From the NCBI GenBank assembly GCA_014529385.2, contig CM043969.1, positions 69,512,676 to 69,576,675 of the forward strand: a stretch of DNA of 64,000 bases, written 5' to 3'. A program made the translations under genes and the position numbers. The notes beneath the pieces were generated by a model. That model worked only from the letters and a program-made list of their open reading frames with translations, was not told the DNA's origin and ran no database searches. The DNA comes from Adiantum capillus-veneris. Taxonomy: Eukaryota > Streptophyta > Polypodiopsida > Polypodiales > Pteridaceae. This document shows, in pieces, positions 32,772-44,100 of this stretch (within the stretch, counting starts at the first letter, position 1; the number at the start of each line of letters is the position of its first letter).

Positions 32772-34915
32772 GAATGAAATGAAATGATATATTAACGTCT
32801 ACAAAAGGCCAAAATGACCTATGAGACCAAACTGATTACAATGGTGAGTCTAGTACCAAGTCTGGGTACAAACAAAGAAAACTACAAACTAGAAACTGAG
32901 ATAGGAGTGCTACCGACTCCTATGGGTAGCTGGTAAGCTGAGCAATGCTATCATGCCACAAAGGTACAAATTTGGGATAAGTGTCACCATGATACAATAC
33001 AGCAGTAGCATGAAGCCTATCTTGATCGACACTCCGGGTGTCGTGCTAGAATCCTGTGGATCCTCTACCGCAATCTCCGCGGGTGTTGCGTGGCTCCCCT
33101 CCTCAGTCGTGGTCGTCTCGATCTCCCCAACTCTATAGCTCAATCAATGAGAGTACCGCTGGTGTGTGTATGGGTGGGAATCCAGCTCTGTGATGGTGGT
33201 GTCCCCTCTACCTCTGTGGTACTCGGACTGAAGAAATCTGAGATGCGTCTCTGGGACTGTCTCTGTCTATGCCCTCTCAATAGAGAGTCTCTATGTCTCT
33301 GTATCTCAAGTAGAAATAATCCGAGACATCTCTGATCCTGATATCTGATGACTCTATTTAACGAGTCAAAACCATCTCTCAATAAACAGTGAAAGCGTCC
33401 CCGTATCTCATAGTAGACTGTGCAGTGACATATGTAGTGAAACTCTGTCTCTGGCTCTGCATAGCATAACTGACATATCCTACTGTCTGCTGGTATGCCT
33501 CTGAATCTACCTGTCTCAATCCCAAGCTGGTGTGAAGATGTGCGAATCTGGCCTATGGCACATCGTAACCCATGAGATAGATGTGTGTCCATGTAGCTGG
33601 GCCGTGTGACAAATCCGTTTGTCGTGAGTTGGAGAAGATGCTCTCTATAGAAAGCCCTCTTCGTACCCAACTCCCGTGATGGCTCTATCCATATCCTCCT
33701 AGTATCAAGCTGGATAAGATCGTGCCGAATGAGTCTTGTAATCTCCATCCGTGTAAGAGCCAAAGATGGTGCATCAAGAGAATACTGGAAAGGGGGAAGC
33801 CTGTCCATGCTGAAACCATGCCTCTGAAACCATGAGCTCATCTGTGCATACCAACATGATGTATCTTCCTGTAATGCCAGCTGTCTGGATGACTCAAGAG
33901 CAAGCCTAGCATATCTGTCCCTAGTGGTGTCCCATAAGCTGTGTACAAATGATAATGATCTGGTAAGTGCCTCAATCTCCATAGGTGGGGCAGCCAGCTA
34001 GGTGGAACTGAGGCCTTGGCTCTAATCAGCCTAGGAATCATAGATACCAAGGGCCTCTCCATATTACTCCATCTAGCACTGTCAACAGACGGTCCCCAAA
34101 CCTGAACCCCGTAGTGCATAACTAAAGCGACGAAGTGTCGAAAAGCCAGAGCTTTGTTCGAGGTTCCTGGAACTGAACCTGCGAACAAATCCTCTCTAAA
34201 CCGCCTAGGGCTGCATAGGCACGAGTCAATCTAGTGTCTGCTGCCACTTTCAGTGTGAACCTCGGTCCACTAAAGACCACCCCAAGATATGTGTATGCAT
34301 CAGTGTACTCCATACTGTCTTGACCATATGTGAATTTAGGTGCTGATCTCCTGACCCACTGTGTCGTGGTATTAAATACCATGACCTTGGTTTTACCAAG
34401 GTTGACAGACAATCCACTATCCCCTGCAAAACTATGCAATGCATTCAAATGTCTCTGCATACCCTCTGGTGAGTCTGATATCAGCACGATATCGTCAGCA
34501 TACAATAAAAAAAGGATCCATGTCCCTGTAAGCTGAGCACCTCTATCTCCTCCTCTGTCAATATAATCAGAGACCTCATCAACATACATACCAAATAGAA
34601 TAGAGGACAATGGGCATCCCTGTTTCACTTCGATAGTGGAGTGAACTATGTCAGATATCCCCTTTGGTGTGCGTACACGACTCATCACTGAATTGTACAA
34701 TGCCATAATCCCCCATATTAGCTCTGTGGGTACGCCCAATTCCATAAGTTGGCGCATCAATCTGGCCCTCGGTACTGTGTCAAAAGGTTTGCGGAAGTCC
34801 ACAAAGCTGCAATATATCCGTGAACCATATGCTCGACCCTCGTCAATGATAGCTTTGAGTGTAAAGACATGATCAGTGTGGAGAAACCCCTCCTGAAACT
34901 AGCCTATCCAGGTGC
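32772..34915 (-). mobile_element. LINE copy A (GA-associated family), 5'-truncated
   Basis: The 3' end is at the left (AATGAAATGAAATG then the family end motif TTAACGTCT). Coding parts: RT palm (34122-34802: MDFRKPFDTVPRARLMRQL, VKQGCPLSSILFGMYVDE, LLYADDIVLISDS) and the C-terminal region with a zinc motif (33140-33982: CQLCYAEPETEFHYICHC). It is truncated inside RT at about 34915, where similarity to copy C ends. The YADD box is kept. There is at least one frame change between the RT and C-terminal parts. It is a diverged subfamily relative to copy C. Confidence 0.85.
33140..34802 (-). pseudogene. LINE reverse transcriptase and C-terminal domain, copy A
   Basis: Two partly overlapping frames (34122-34802 and 33838-34188), then 33140-33982, together cover the palm, thumb and C-terminal zinc-binding region of the same protein type as 35579-37906. 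The N-terminal half, with endonuclease and RT fingers, is absent because of 5' truncation. The frameshifts lie near 34150 and 33980. It would have acted in target-primed reverse transcription. Confidence 0.8.
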
Positions 34916-34997
34916 CCGAAGAGATAGAAAGCCAATGCACGTAGAGGATTCCGGCATTGACGAAGAGATTGGCATGGACTCCTTCTCTAGAGAGAGA

Positions 34998-35249
34998 GAA
35001 ATGAAATGAAATGTTATATTAACGTCTTCAAAAGGCCATAATGACCTATGAGACTCGAAAGTTACAACGTGGTGGATCTGATAAAGTCAAAGTAACAAAA
35101 TAACCTAACAACAGTACAAAACAAAGATATATACTATGGGGTCCTAAGTTGATCGATGTGCGCCAAGCAAAAAACTAAGCAAAAAATGGGCGGCTTGTTG
35201 GGATAGCTGAATCACAAGAGATCTAGCATCGGTCGTTGGCGAATCTCAT

Positions 35250-35252
<3 letters not shown>
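34998..35252 (-). mobile_element. LINE copy B, 255-bp 3' fragment
   Basis: Starts at the left with AAATGAAATGAAATG and the TTAACGTCTTCAAAAGGCC motif, and ends after GGTCGTTGGCGAATCTCATCA. It corresponds to 35316-35562 of copy C. It is a strongly 5'-truncated insertion with GA-rich sequence on both sides. Confidence 0.85.

Positions 35253-35315
<63 letters not shown>
35253..35315. repeat. (GA)n microsatellite between LINE copies
   Basis: About 31 GA units. It joins the truncated 5' side of copy B to the 3' end of copy C. Confidence 0.97.
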
Positions 35316-35318
<3 letters not shown>

Positions 35319-35578
35319 GTTATATTATGAAATGATATATTAACGTCTTCAAAAGGCCAAAGTGACCTATGAGACGAGAAAGTTACAATGTGGTGGATCT
35401 GATACAAAGTTAGAGTAACAAGATGACAAAATGATAGAATGACAAAATGACAGAATAAAATACTATGGAATCCTAAACTGCTAGGTGTGGACTAAGCAGC
35501 TAAATAGCTAGCTGGGATAGCTAGATCACAGGAGATCCAGCATCGGTCGTTGGCGGATCTCATCAATCTCCTCCATGG

Positions 35579-37906
35579 TCAGTAGTCTGACCGGGCATCG
35601 TGCATGACGAGCCAAAGTGACCCGAATCCTCTGATGCAGCCTCCGTCGATGCTGTGTAGTCCTCCGCAGTCGTGGGCGTCTAGATCTCCCAGCTCAGTCG
35701 CTCGGTCGATCAGTATGCCTCTGGTGTAAAGCGACGGACTCTGCTGTGGTAGTAACTCCTCCGGGTGTCCATTGGCAGCTCTATAGAAGTCTGTGATCTG
35801 TCTCTGAGACTGGCTAGCCTCTCCTCTCATCAGGCTCTCTCTGTGTCTGCGCAGCTTGAGCGAAAACAAACCCAGGCATCTCTGATCCTTGTACCGCATG
35901 ACTCTAGATAATGGTCCAAAGCCCTCTCTAAACAAGCAATGGAAGCGGCCTCGTATCTCGTAGTAGACGGGGCAGTGGCATGTGTAGTGCAACTCTGTCT
36001 CAGGCTCGATGTCACACAGGGGGCATGTCTTGGCCTCTGCTGGTACTCCGCTGTATCTCCCAGTCTTGATCCGCAGTTGGTGTGAAGATGTGCGTATCTG
36101 GCCAATAGCACATCGTATCCCATGAGACAAGTGGGTGTCCATGTATCTTGGCCTCATCACAAAACCATCCTCGGTAAGCTGGAGGAGATGCTCTCTATAG
36201 AAAGCCATCTTCGTGCCTAGCTCCTGTGCTGGCTGTATCCATGTCCTCTTGGTGTCTAGCTGAGTCAAGTCCTGGCGAATGAGCCTGGTGATCTCGGACT
36301 GTGTAAGAGTCAGAGAGGGCGCATCCAATGAGTACTGGAACGGGGGCAATTTGTCTATGCTGAACCCATGCGCCTGAAACCATGATGTCATCTCCCCGTA
36401 CCAGCATGCTGAATCTCCCTGCATGGCTAACTGTCGAGAGGACTCAAGTGCAAGGCGTGCATATCTGTCTCTGGGAAGTTCCCACATGCGGTGTATGAAG
36501 GAAACAGATCTGGTGACCCCCTCAACCACCAGTGGGGGGGCAGCTAGCTCTGCCCGTACAGTAGCGCGTGGTACTGAAGCCTTGGCTCTAATGAGCCGCA
36601 AGATCATAGAGACGAGAGGCTTCTCCATGTCCCCCCATCCATCATTGTGGCCTGTCCTCCCGTGGTGATCCGGTGAAGGTCCCCAAATCTCAGCTCCATA
36701 AAGCAATGCAAAAGCCACCGAAGTGTCAAAGAGCCAGAGCTTCGTCCGAGGCTCCTGAAACTGAACCTGTGAACACATCCTTTCCAATCTACCCAATGCT
36801 GCATGGGCTCTGGTCAATCTAGTCTCTGCTGCCCTCCTCAATGAAAATGCTGGCCCACTAAAAACCACTTTAAGGTAAGTGTAAGCATCTGTATACTCCA
36901 CCTTCTCCTGGCCGTATGTGAAGGCGGGTGCTGACCTCGTGATCCACTGTGGGGTGATATTAAATACCATGACCTTGGTTTTACCAAGGTTGACGGACAA
37001 ACCACTCTCCTGGGCAAACCTATGCAAAGCATCCAAGTGACGTTGCATCCCCTCCTGAGAGTCGGAGATAAACACAATATCATCAGCATATAACAATAGT
37101 GGAATCCATGTCCTTGCCAGCTGTGCACTTCTATCACCATCTCTCTCAATGTAATCAGAAACCTCATCTACAAACATACCAAATAGAGTAGGAGAGAGCG
37201 GGCAGCCCTGCATCACCCCAATAGTGGAGTAAACCGGTGTGGATAGACCCTCTGAGGTGCGTACATGCCCCACTACTGACCTGTATAATGCCATGACCCC
37301 CCAAATGAGCTCTTTGGGTACTCCCATCTGCGGAAGTCTGCGCATCAATCTAGCTTTGGGCACCGTGTCAAATGCTTTGCGGAAATTCACAAAGCTGCAA
37401 TAGATCCGTCTCCCACGCGATCTGCCCTCCTCAACGATGGCTCTGCGTGTCAAGATATGGTCAAGAGTAGAAAAACCCCTCCTGAAACCTGCTTGCCCGG
37501 CTGCGCGTATCCCCTCCCTTTCTGCCCATCTACTCAGCTGCTGCTCATGAATAGATGCGTACAACCGTGCCAATGTGTGTCCAATCATGATAGTGCGATA
37601 GTTCCCAGGCTCCATAGGGTCTCCCGACTTGAAGATAGGTAATATAGTAGATAGGCTCCAAGTATCAAGCAAGCCCTCATACATGGCATGGTTAAACATA
37701 ACTGCTAGAAGCTCTGCTAGTAAATCTCTGGCATGCGTGAAATGCTCAGCCACTAAGCCATCATGATCATATGCTCTCCCAGTCCTCATCCTGTCAATGG
37801 CCTTCCTTACCATCTCAGCGGTGAAAAAATCACATGTGTGTGGGCATGGATTGGGGAGGTCCGGAAGGGGGGGGCTGCTCAGGAACTGTGTACAAAGATG
37901 ATGCAT
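35579..37906 (-). CDS. LINE ORF2, reverse transcriptase with C-terminal zinc domain (copy C)
   Basis: 775 codons open. From the N-terminus: fingers (FKSGDPMEPGNYRTIMIG, about 110-135), QAGFRRGFSTLDHI, palm motif A (FVNFRKAFDTVP), QGCPLSPTLFGMFVDEVSD, motif C YADDIVFISDS, thumb (LGKTKVMVFN), then a long C-terminal part with CPLC...HYTCHC zinc ligands. It copies its RNA at a nicked target. The true start is upstream in the endonuclease part, so the methionine at 37906 is only the first after the last stop. The A-motif reads FVNFRKAFD where most LINEs have a VDF- or LDF-type block, so the first aspartate is replaced by Asn. That could mean an impaired enzyme. Clade uncertain; not plant L1. Confidence 0.88.
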   Translation of the reverse strand: MHHLCTQFLSSPPLPDLPNPCPHTCDFFTAEMVRKAIDRMRTGRAYDHDGLVAEHFTHARDLLAELLAVMFNHAMYEGLLDTWSLSTILPIFKSGDPMEPGNYRTIMIGHTLARLYASIHEQQLSRWAEREGIRAAGQAGFRRGFSTLDHILTRRAIVEEGRSRGRRIYCSFVNFRKAFDTVPKARLMRRLPQMGVPKELIWGVMALYRSVVGHVRTSEGLSTPVYSTIGVMQGCPLSPTLFGMFVDEVSDYIERDGDRSAQLARTWIPLLLYADDIVFISDSQEGMQRHLDALHRFAQESGLSVNLGKTKVMVFNITPQWITRSAPAFTYGQEKVEYTDAYTYLKVVFSGPAFSLRRAAETRLTRAHAALGRLERMCSQVQFQEPRTKLWLFDTSVAFALLYGAEIWGPSPDHHGRTGHNDGWGDMEKPLVSMILRLIRAKASVPRATVRAELAAPPLVVEGVTRSVSFIHRMWELPRDRYARLALESSRQLAMQGDSACWYGEMTSWFQAHGFSIDKLPPFQYSLDAPSLTLTQSEITRLIRQDLTQLDTKRTWIQPAQELGTKMAFYREHLLQLTEDGFVMRPRYMDTHLSHGIRCAIGQIRTSSHQLRIKTGRYSGVPAEAKTCPLCDIEPETELHYTCHCPVYYEIRGRFHCLFREGFGPLSRVMRYKDQRCLGLFSLKLRRHRESLMRGEASQSQRQITDFYRAANGHPEELLPQQSPSLYTRGILIDRATELGDLDAHDCGGLHSIDGGCIRGFGSLWLVMHDARSDY

Positions 37907-38255
37907 GCTGGCCCCAAGCCTCTATAGAAGTGATGGCAAGGGGGGGGGGGGGGCGGGGAGTGCTCATGAAAGAGCCTCCATGCCTCACGTTAGTCCTGAC
38001 TCAAGAATAGCCGGTGTAGATCCTGCTCTAGGCGAGCCAAAAATGCCCTCTTCTTCCACCTCACTAGGCGACGCAAGTCAATCTGTGACTGCCTGTGAGT
38101 GATGTCCCCCAAAAGCACCTCCCTATGAAGTCTAGCTCTAGTGTCTCGGCATTCCTCATCATATCAGCTGTTCTGGGGCATGCTCCCCGAACGATGTCTC
38201 TGCTCAGGCTGGGTATGTGGGTATGCCTCTACTGTTGCATCATGTAGTGTCTGTG
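37907..38255 (-). pseudogene. broken linker of LINE ORF2 between endonuclease and RT
   Basis: Coding similarity can be read in pieces (TRARLHREVLLGDITHRQSQ, LRRLVRWKKRAFLARLEQD), interrupted by stops near 38165 and 37998 and by the poly-G run at 37941-37953, where the frame is lost. In related elements this segment joins the two domains of a single ORF2. Confidence 0.7.
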
Positions 38256-39188
38256 TCAGTAGGTAGTAAGCTCCTCCAGAGGTCGCCCTGGCTCCTCTGT
38301 GCACAGGCATATGTAGATCCCATCTATGTATATAGAGTCCGTCTCCCGCGTGAAGGTGTAGCGAGTAGGGGCTGCTGCCCCTAGCCTGTGTGCTACACTA
38401 AACTGAAAAGGAATGGTCAGCGACACAAGAGCATGATCCACTGCCACACCAACAGGACTGGGTCGAACCGTGAGGTCCTGGATACTAGAGATGAGGCTCG
38501 GCTGTGCCATGACATAATCCACCGTGCTGGCTCCATGTCTGTGTGGAAAGCATGTAAAACCCCCGGCAGCGAGAAATATCTGTAGGCCATTCAAGATTGC
38601 CAATCCATGTGCAGTCCCCATGTCTATCAAGTGTCGTCCATAGTCAGTGTGTTCTCCATCCTGTGATAGTCTGGATAGGCCCGTCTCTGCAACATCCAAC
38701 TCTCTAAGCACCTCCTCTGAAGTATCATAAAATACTATCTGATGATGGGCAGTCCTAGCATTGAAATCCCCTAGAATGATGATGTCATCATCTCTAGAGA
38801 ACTCCTATATGTCATCATCCAGAATAGAGAAGGGGGATTGTCCTCTGGGTGGTGCATAAACTGACGTATTCGGGGGAAAGTAGCAAATAGCAATGTAAAG
38901 ATATCTGCCTGTCTCTGCTCTCAATCTCACGCACATGTACCTAGCTTGCTCATCCCTGTTGGCTATATGTATCAACGGTTGCAACGCATCCTTGAATAAC
39001 ATTGCGACTCCTCCTGCATTGCGACTCCTCCCTCTGTGCTCTGATCGTGTCTCCTGTCTACAGGCTGTCTCCCATCTATATTCACTAATGTCAGGCATAG
39101 ATTGCCCCTGGGCCTGATGTGTCTCAGAGTAGAAGACGATGTCTCTTCCCGTAAAACTATCCTCAAAAGTACTCACATCAAGGCGCAT
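38256..39188 (-). pseudogene. LINE ORF2, APE-type endonuclease (copy C)
   Basis: Two in-order pieces. 38805-39188 holds DIVFYSETHQ (the ETH block), GGVAMLFKD and AICYFPPNTS. 38256-38711 plus the stretch above it holds ILGDFNART, FTCFPHRHGASTVDYVM and VAVDHALVSL. These are the standard blocks of the APE endonuclease that nicks the target. One in-frame stop near 38805 separates the pieces. Catalytic-type residues (GDFNA, DYV, DH) are all present. It lies between ORF1 and RT as in other APE-type LINEs. Confidence 0.85.
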
Positions 39189-39245
39189 AGATCCATTACA
39201 ATTCCAAGTGGCAACTTTGAGTGTGGTTCCATAGGTCTCGCACCG

Positions 39246-39677
39246 TCATGTGGAGCGCCGCTCTACAATCACCACCCGGCCATCTCTGTAGAAGGCCTTC
39301 TTTCCCTTCTCCCTTGCCGCTTGAATCTCTAGCATTACCTCTCTGATATGCGCAAGCTGTGTGAGAGTGAGGTCATCTCCAAGGAATATGCCCGTTTTCT
39401 TTAGTGTAGGGCGCTTCTTCAAGAAGTCTTTCTTTGCCTCCATGGATGGGAAACGGATGATTAAAGCTCTCCCTTTTGAAGTCTTCCCGTTGCCTTGTGT
39501 CTTCTTCCCTACCCTCCATGCCTTTGTATGAGTAGCCTCACTACCCATCATGTGGAGAAGTTCTTCGACTTCCCCTTCCACATCATCTCGGTCTTTTAGA
39601 CCGGTTACTCTTATATGCAAGGCTCTAGTTTTCCTTCGCTGCTCTTCTTCTAGGGTCATGTTGATGATTGTAGGAGT
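39246..39677 (-). CDS. LINE ORF1, C-terminal RNA-binding part (copy C)
   Basis: Reads RALHIRVTGLKDRDDVEG, EELLHMMGSEATHTKAWRVG, RALIIRFPSMEAKKDFLKKR, then KKTGIFLGDDLTLTQLAHIR. The spacing of the beta-strand-like blocks (LHIRVTGL and ALIIRF) fits the RRM-like domain of LINE ORF1 proteins, which coat the element's RNA. The methionine at 39659 is internal. The frame is open to the array edge at 39682 and continues as ...ENTSVP on the other side (62714 onward) once one copy of GGGGA is counted. Stop near 39246. Confidence 0.8.
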   Translation of the reverse strand, partial: TPTIINMTLEEEQRRKTRALHIRVTGLKDRDDVEGEVEELLHMMGSEATHTKAWRVGKKTQGNGKTSKGRALIIRFPSMEAKKDFLKKRPTLKKTGIFLGDDLTLTQLAHIREVMLEIQAAREKGKKAFYRDGRVVIVERRST

Positions 39678-39682
39678 GGGGA
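39678..39682. other. target-site duplication, left of array (GGGGA)
   Basis: GGGGA immediately left of the first LTR, identical to 62714-62718 right of the last LTR. Confidence 0.93.
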
Positions 39683-41161
39683 TGTAACCGGCCTGTATGA
39701 TCCAAAAAGAGCGGTAGACTTTACTTTAAACCTTGATTTAGCTTTCACCCATTATTAGTCGTCTATTTTACTTGTATTTTCAAGACACAACAAAGGGGAG
39801 AGGGATACAGGTTGCTAGATTGCACCTGTATGAGTAGACGGACACCAGATTGGCCCCTAACTTAGGCGCCCCTTTCGGTATTTCTTTATTGTTCAAAAGA
39901 GGGAATAAACGCTGTGGTTCCTACAAGCTGCCCCGCACAAACTCGGCTGAATTTCCACTGTTCCAGCCCGATTTCGGCAGCATAACTGTACTAGAACCCT
40001 TCACGGTCAGTATTCCCACGCATTGACTAACTTTCCCGACGCATACGGGCACTTTGCAAAACCTGGCGAGAATCTGCAGCACGCTGAATTCTCTGTTTTC
40101 AGCCCTGAAAATGCTCCAGATCGCCTGTACAGCGGTCCCCTTGCGTCCCCGAACCTCCTGGGGGTATTAGGGTCCGTTTAGGGCCAAAACCCTAAACCTG
40201 CAAAAATACACAGCAGGCTGTAATTCACTGTTTCGGGCTCCGTTCCGCGTGCCGGTCGCATCCCTAGCAAGTCCTCGAGCTCCCGCACCTGTAGGGCTAC
40301 TTGCCCTTTGAATCGGACGAGATTTCTGGCGTGAAACCTCTCCGAATTCACCTGTACCTGCGGGGGGATTAGCCGCTAGCTAATCCAGTACCTGTGCAAG
40401 AGGCTCTTGCCTCGGCAATCGCGCATGAACCCACACAACTGTACATTGGTCAAATGAAGAGCCCACTAGAGGGGCATAACATACTGCCAAAGGGGAGAGA
40501 GAGGGCAGTGCGTAGCGTGCAGGGCATCACTCCTGGCACCGCACTGTGCATAAAAGGGAAAGCAAGCACTCCATAGCTCTTAACCTGTGACAAAATCTGA
40601 AAATGAGGCTCTCTCCTCTTCAAATTCAGCGCCACTTCTTGTTGCATAAGGCAAGTGCACCAGAATGTGCACTTGGCACAATTTTACAAGCATTTTCCCG
40701 TTTCGGGGTTGCCGCCTAAAAATATCCCAACCGGTTGCCCAGTTGACTTCACGGCAGAGTAAGAAAATGTTCCCTTTGTCATTCCGGAGGTAATGACGCC
40801 AACACATTTTCAGGTCCCAAAATAGCAGTTCCCTAAATTTTAGGAGGATGCTGCCATTGTATCTTTCTAGGTCATCCGACCCTCTTTGTACACTGCGGCC
40901 ACATCCAAAACTGAAATGTAGCCTCTGTAGCAAAGGATTCCACTTTGGCTAGTCAATGACCCCACTTGGCTAACCATTAGTCCTTGTCCAACCTTAGTGC
41001 TCTCTTGCCCTCAGGCCTGGACTCCCTCCTGGACAGTTCCACACTAGCTATGCAATGCAGGGCAGTTAGATTTCCCGAGGGGTGTTTCCAAAAGTGAAAG
41101 TAAATAGATAATAAGAAAGAAATCAACAAAAAGGATAGATAGTAGTCACACGCTGGTGACA
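39683..41161 (-). repeat. LTR1 of array
   Basis: 1479 bp with TG...CA edges (minus strand TGTCACCAGCG to CCGGTTACA). It is the most divergent of the four, mainly within about 40587-40690. It contains an AATAAAGAAATACCG stretch on the minus strand (near 39890), a possible polyadenylation signal. Confidence 0.95.
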
Positions 41162-44100
41162 TACCCCCCTCTTGAAATCTCAAACGTCCTCGTTTGCATC
41201 TATGTCGTACAAGCTCCTAGTCAAACATTGATGTATTCAACACCTGTCGACACATGTACGACACATACATGCTCATTGTCAACCCTGGTGTATTCAACAC
41301 CTCGTCGACTCATGTATTGCCTGCGTGTGAACCCTGTCCCAATGACATAGTGGTAGCTTCGCACTCTGCCATTGCTTTGAGTCACTAACTTTCCAATGAC
41401 AAAATGATAGCTGCACATTTTGCCACTGTCTTATCGTACACGTTGGATCCCGTAACACTTTCGAGCATACCAAACCGACAGTTTAAGAATGCAGTTACAC
41501 ATGTTACTCTTCAATAGAAGCAATCACTGTATCCTTGACAAACTGACAAGAAATACTCACTTCTATAGCACTAACCAAACTTTTGGACATTCCATAAGAG
41601 CAATTGCCAAACTGACAATCTGTACAGCTCTAACATTCATGTAACAGGTATTTGATTTGAGCTCACTTTAAATACCATGTACATCATTTGTTTCAGAAGC
41701 CATTGTCACATTGACAATCCATGTAGCTTTGAAACTCAAGGGGTCAAGGTAGGTTGCAAATCGAAGGCTTCCAGGTAAAGTGATAACACAGTTGGTGACT
41801 CTGCAATGGATAGTTTCTGAACTTTACCAAGTAACGCCTCGCAACCTTGCCTTTCACTTTCCTTTCTTTGTGTGCCAAAATCTGTTCAGGGAGCAAGATC
41901 TCGTCAAGTTCCTCGACTTCCGGCTGATCTTCAGCTGGCATATCTTCTGGCACATCACCCACATAGGGTCTGAGAAGACTCACATGAAACGCATTGTGAA
42001 TCTTCCAACTGTCAGGCAATTTCAGCCTATATGCAACATCACTGATTATGTCGCACACTTGAAAAGGCCCATAGTAACGCATGCTGAGCTTTGGAAACAG
42101 TCTTTCCTTGCCCTTCATCTTCTTTAAACCTTGCCTTTTCAAAACCGTAGAAGCACCCAATCACCAAGTGAATATACCACTTCACGACGGTGACGATCAG
42201 CTGCTTTCTTTTGCTTTGCCTGAGTCCTTTCTAAGGCCACTTTGACCTTCTTGTACATTTCATCCATGTCTTGAACATACTTATCTGCTTCAAATATCTT
42301 GTCCTTTGTATGCAGTATGGGAGGAACTTTCTTGCCACCTTCAACTATCTCAAAAGGTGCCTTGCCAGTTGATGAATGCACTGTATTATTGTATGCATAC
42401 TCCACCAATGGCAAATACTGCTCCCACTTTCCTTTATGCTCTGACACATAGCACTTCAGCAGATCTAGGACAGTAGAATTTGCCTCTTCTGACTGCCCAT
42501 CTGTTTGAGGATGAAATGACGAAGAGAATTTGAGCGTGGTACCCATATTCTCAAACAAGCCTCTCCAGAACAAACTAGTCATGCGTGGATCACGGTCGCT
42601 AATAATCGACTGTGGCATGCCATGATACTTGAAAATATTGCTCATAAACAAGCGTGCCATCTGATCTGGCTTTATCTTCTTCCTGACAGGAATAAAATGA
42701 GCCTGTTTGCTGAATCTGCAAATAATGGTCCAAATACCATCATTTCCTGTCTGCGTTCTTGGAAGATCAAAGATAAAATCCATAGCAATACTTTCCCATG
42801 GTTTATCTGGAATAGGTAGTGGTTGCAATAACCCTGGTGCCTTTTGCCTGTCAAACTTGACCTTTTGGCATATTAGGCATTCTCGCACAAAGGCATCCAC
42901 ATCCCTTCTCAATGTAGGCCAATAGAAGAATGTCTCAACCGCTTTAACTGTAGCATCGATACCACGATGCCCTGCATACGGTGGGACATGACTCTCTTCC
43001 ATAACTTTGCGTCGCAATGGCTTTGTGACACACAATCTGCCATGCATCATCATGAACCGTCTTTAAGAAGATAGTGTTCATGACGTTGTCCATCCCTTAG
43101 TTGCTCGAAGACCCTTGCAAAATCTTCATCATTTGCATACTGTTCTCTCATTCATCAAGTTCATGATGATAAGGAATCGACACAGCTGAAATTTGTGGCT
43201 TCCTTGACAAGGCATCAGCCACAACGTTCTTCTTGCCTTCCACATGCACAATCTGAAAATGGAACATGGACAAGATATTTGCCCATTGCATATGCTTCTC
43301 AGATAACTTTGTCTGTGTCAAGAAGTATCGCAAGGTCTGATGATCCGTTTGGACAACGAAATCTGCACCTAGCAGGTAGTGTTTCCAACTTAAGAGCGCA
43401 TGAATCACAGCCAGTAACTCTTTCTCATAGACCTGCATGGTCATCTCTGGCCCTTGCAAAATTCTGCTCTCATAGGCTACTACCCTGCCATCTTGCATTA
43501 GCACAGCACCAATGCTACTACCGCAGCGTCACACTGGACCACAAATGACTTCCTAAGATCTGGCAACACAATGATTGGATCTGAAGTCATCTTTTCCTTT
43601 AAGAGATTAAAAGCTGAAATCTCTTTTTGTGTCCATCTAAAGGTGACTGCCTTCTTTTGAAGAGCATGTAAAGGTGAAGCAATCTCAGCAAAATTTCGGA
43701 TAAACCTTCTGTAATAGGAGCATAGTCCCAAAAAGCTTCGGACATCATGCACCGTCTTCAAATTTGGCCATGACTTGATCGCTTCGACTTTTGCAGGATC
43801 CATTCTGACACCGTCCTTTGAGACAATGTGTCCCAGAAAGTGAATCTCTTCCAGAAAAAACTCACTTTTCTTTGCATTGATGAGCAACCTATGACTGTGT
43901 AGCTCTTTGAACACAATGGCCAAGTGATGCCTATGCTCCTCTTCATTCTTTGAATAGACTATCATGTCATCAAAGAACGTACCAACAAACTGCTGGTGTG
44001 GACGGAAAATTCTGTCCATCATCCTATTGAATGTAGCAGGAGCATTTGTGAGACCAAAGGGCATCACTAAAAATTCGTAAAGGCCAAACGTTGTTCTAAA

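Larger units (their letters stand above)
35316..39682 (-). mobile_element. LINE copy C, 3' part (continues at 62714-63930)
   Basis: This is the most complete copy of the GA-associated LINE. From the right: ORF1 C-terminal part (39246-39677), endonuclease (38256-39188), RT and C-terminal zinc domain (35579-37906), 3' UTR and the family 3' end at 35316. The element is cut at 39682/62714 by the Ty3/Gypsy array. GGGGA is present on both sides and the ORF1 frame continues on the far side. A poly-G run (37941-37953) and several stops and frameshifts in the linker between endonuclease and RT show that it is no longer coding throughout. Confidence 0.88.

Noticed and set aside
35579-37906. Calling this RT a functional host telomerase or maturase gene
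   Set aside because: The endonuclease and ORF1 neighbours, 3' tail motif and truncated sister copies show it is a LINE.
43195-43548. Repeated plus-strand open frames in the array (115-147 codons, also near 50295 and 57480)
   Set aside because: They lie antisense to gag-pol, recur identically in each copy because the copies are near identical, and have no domain.
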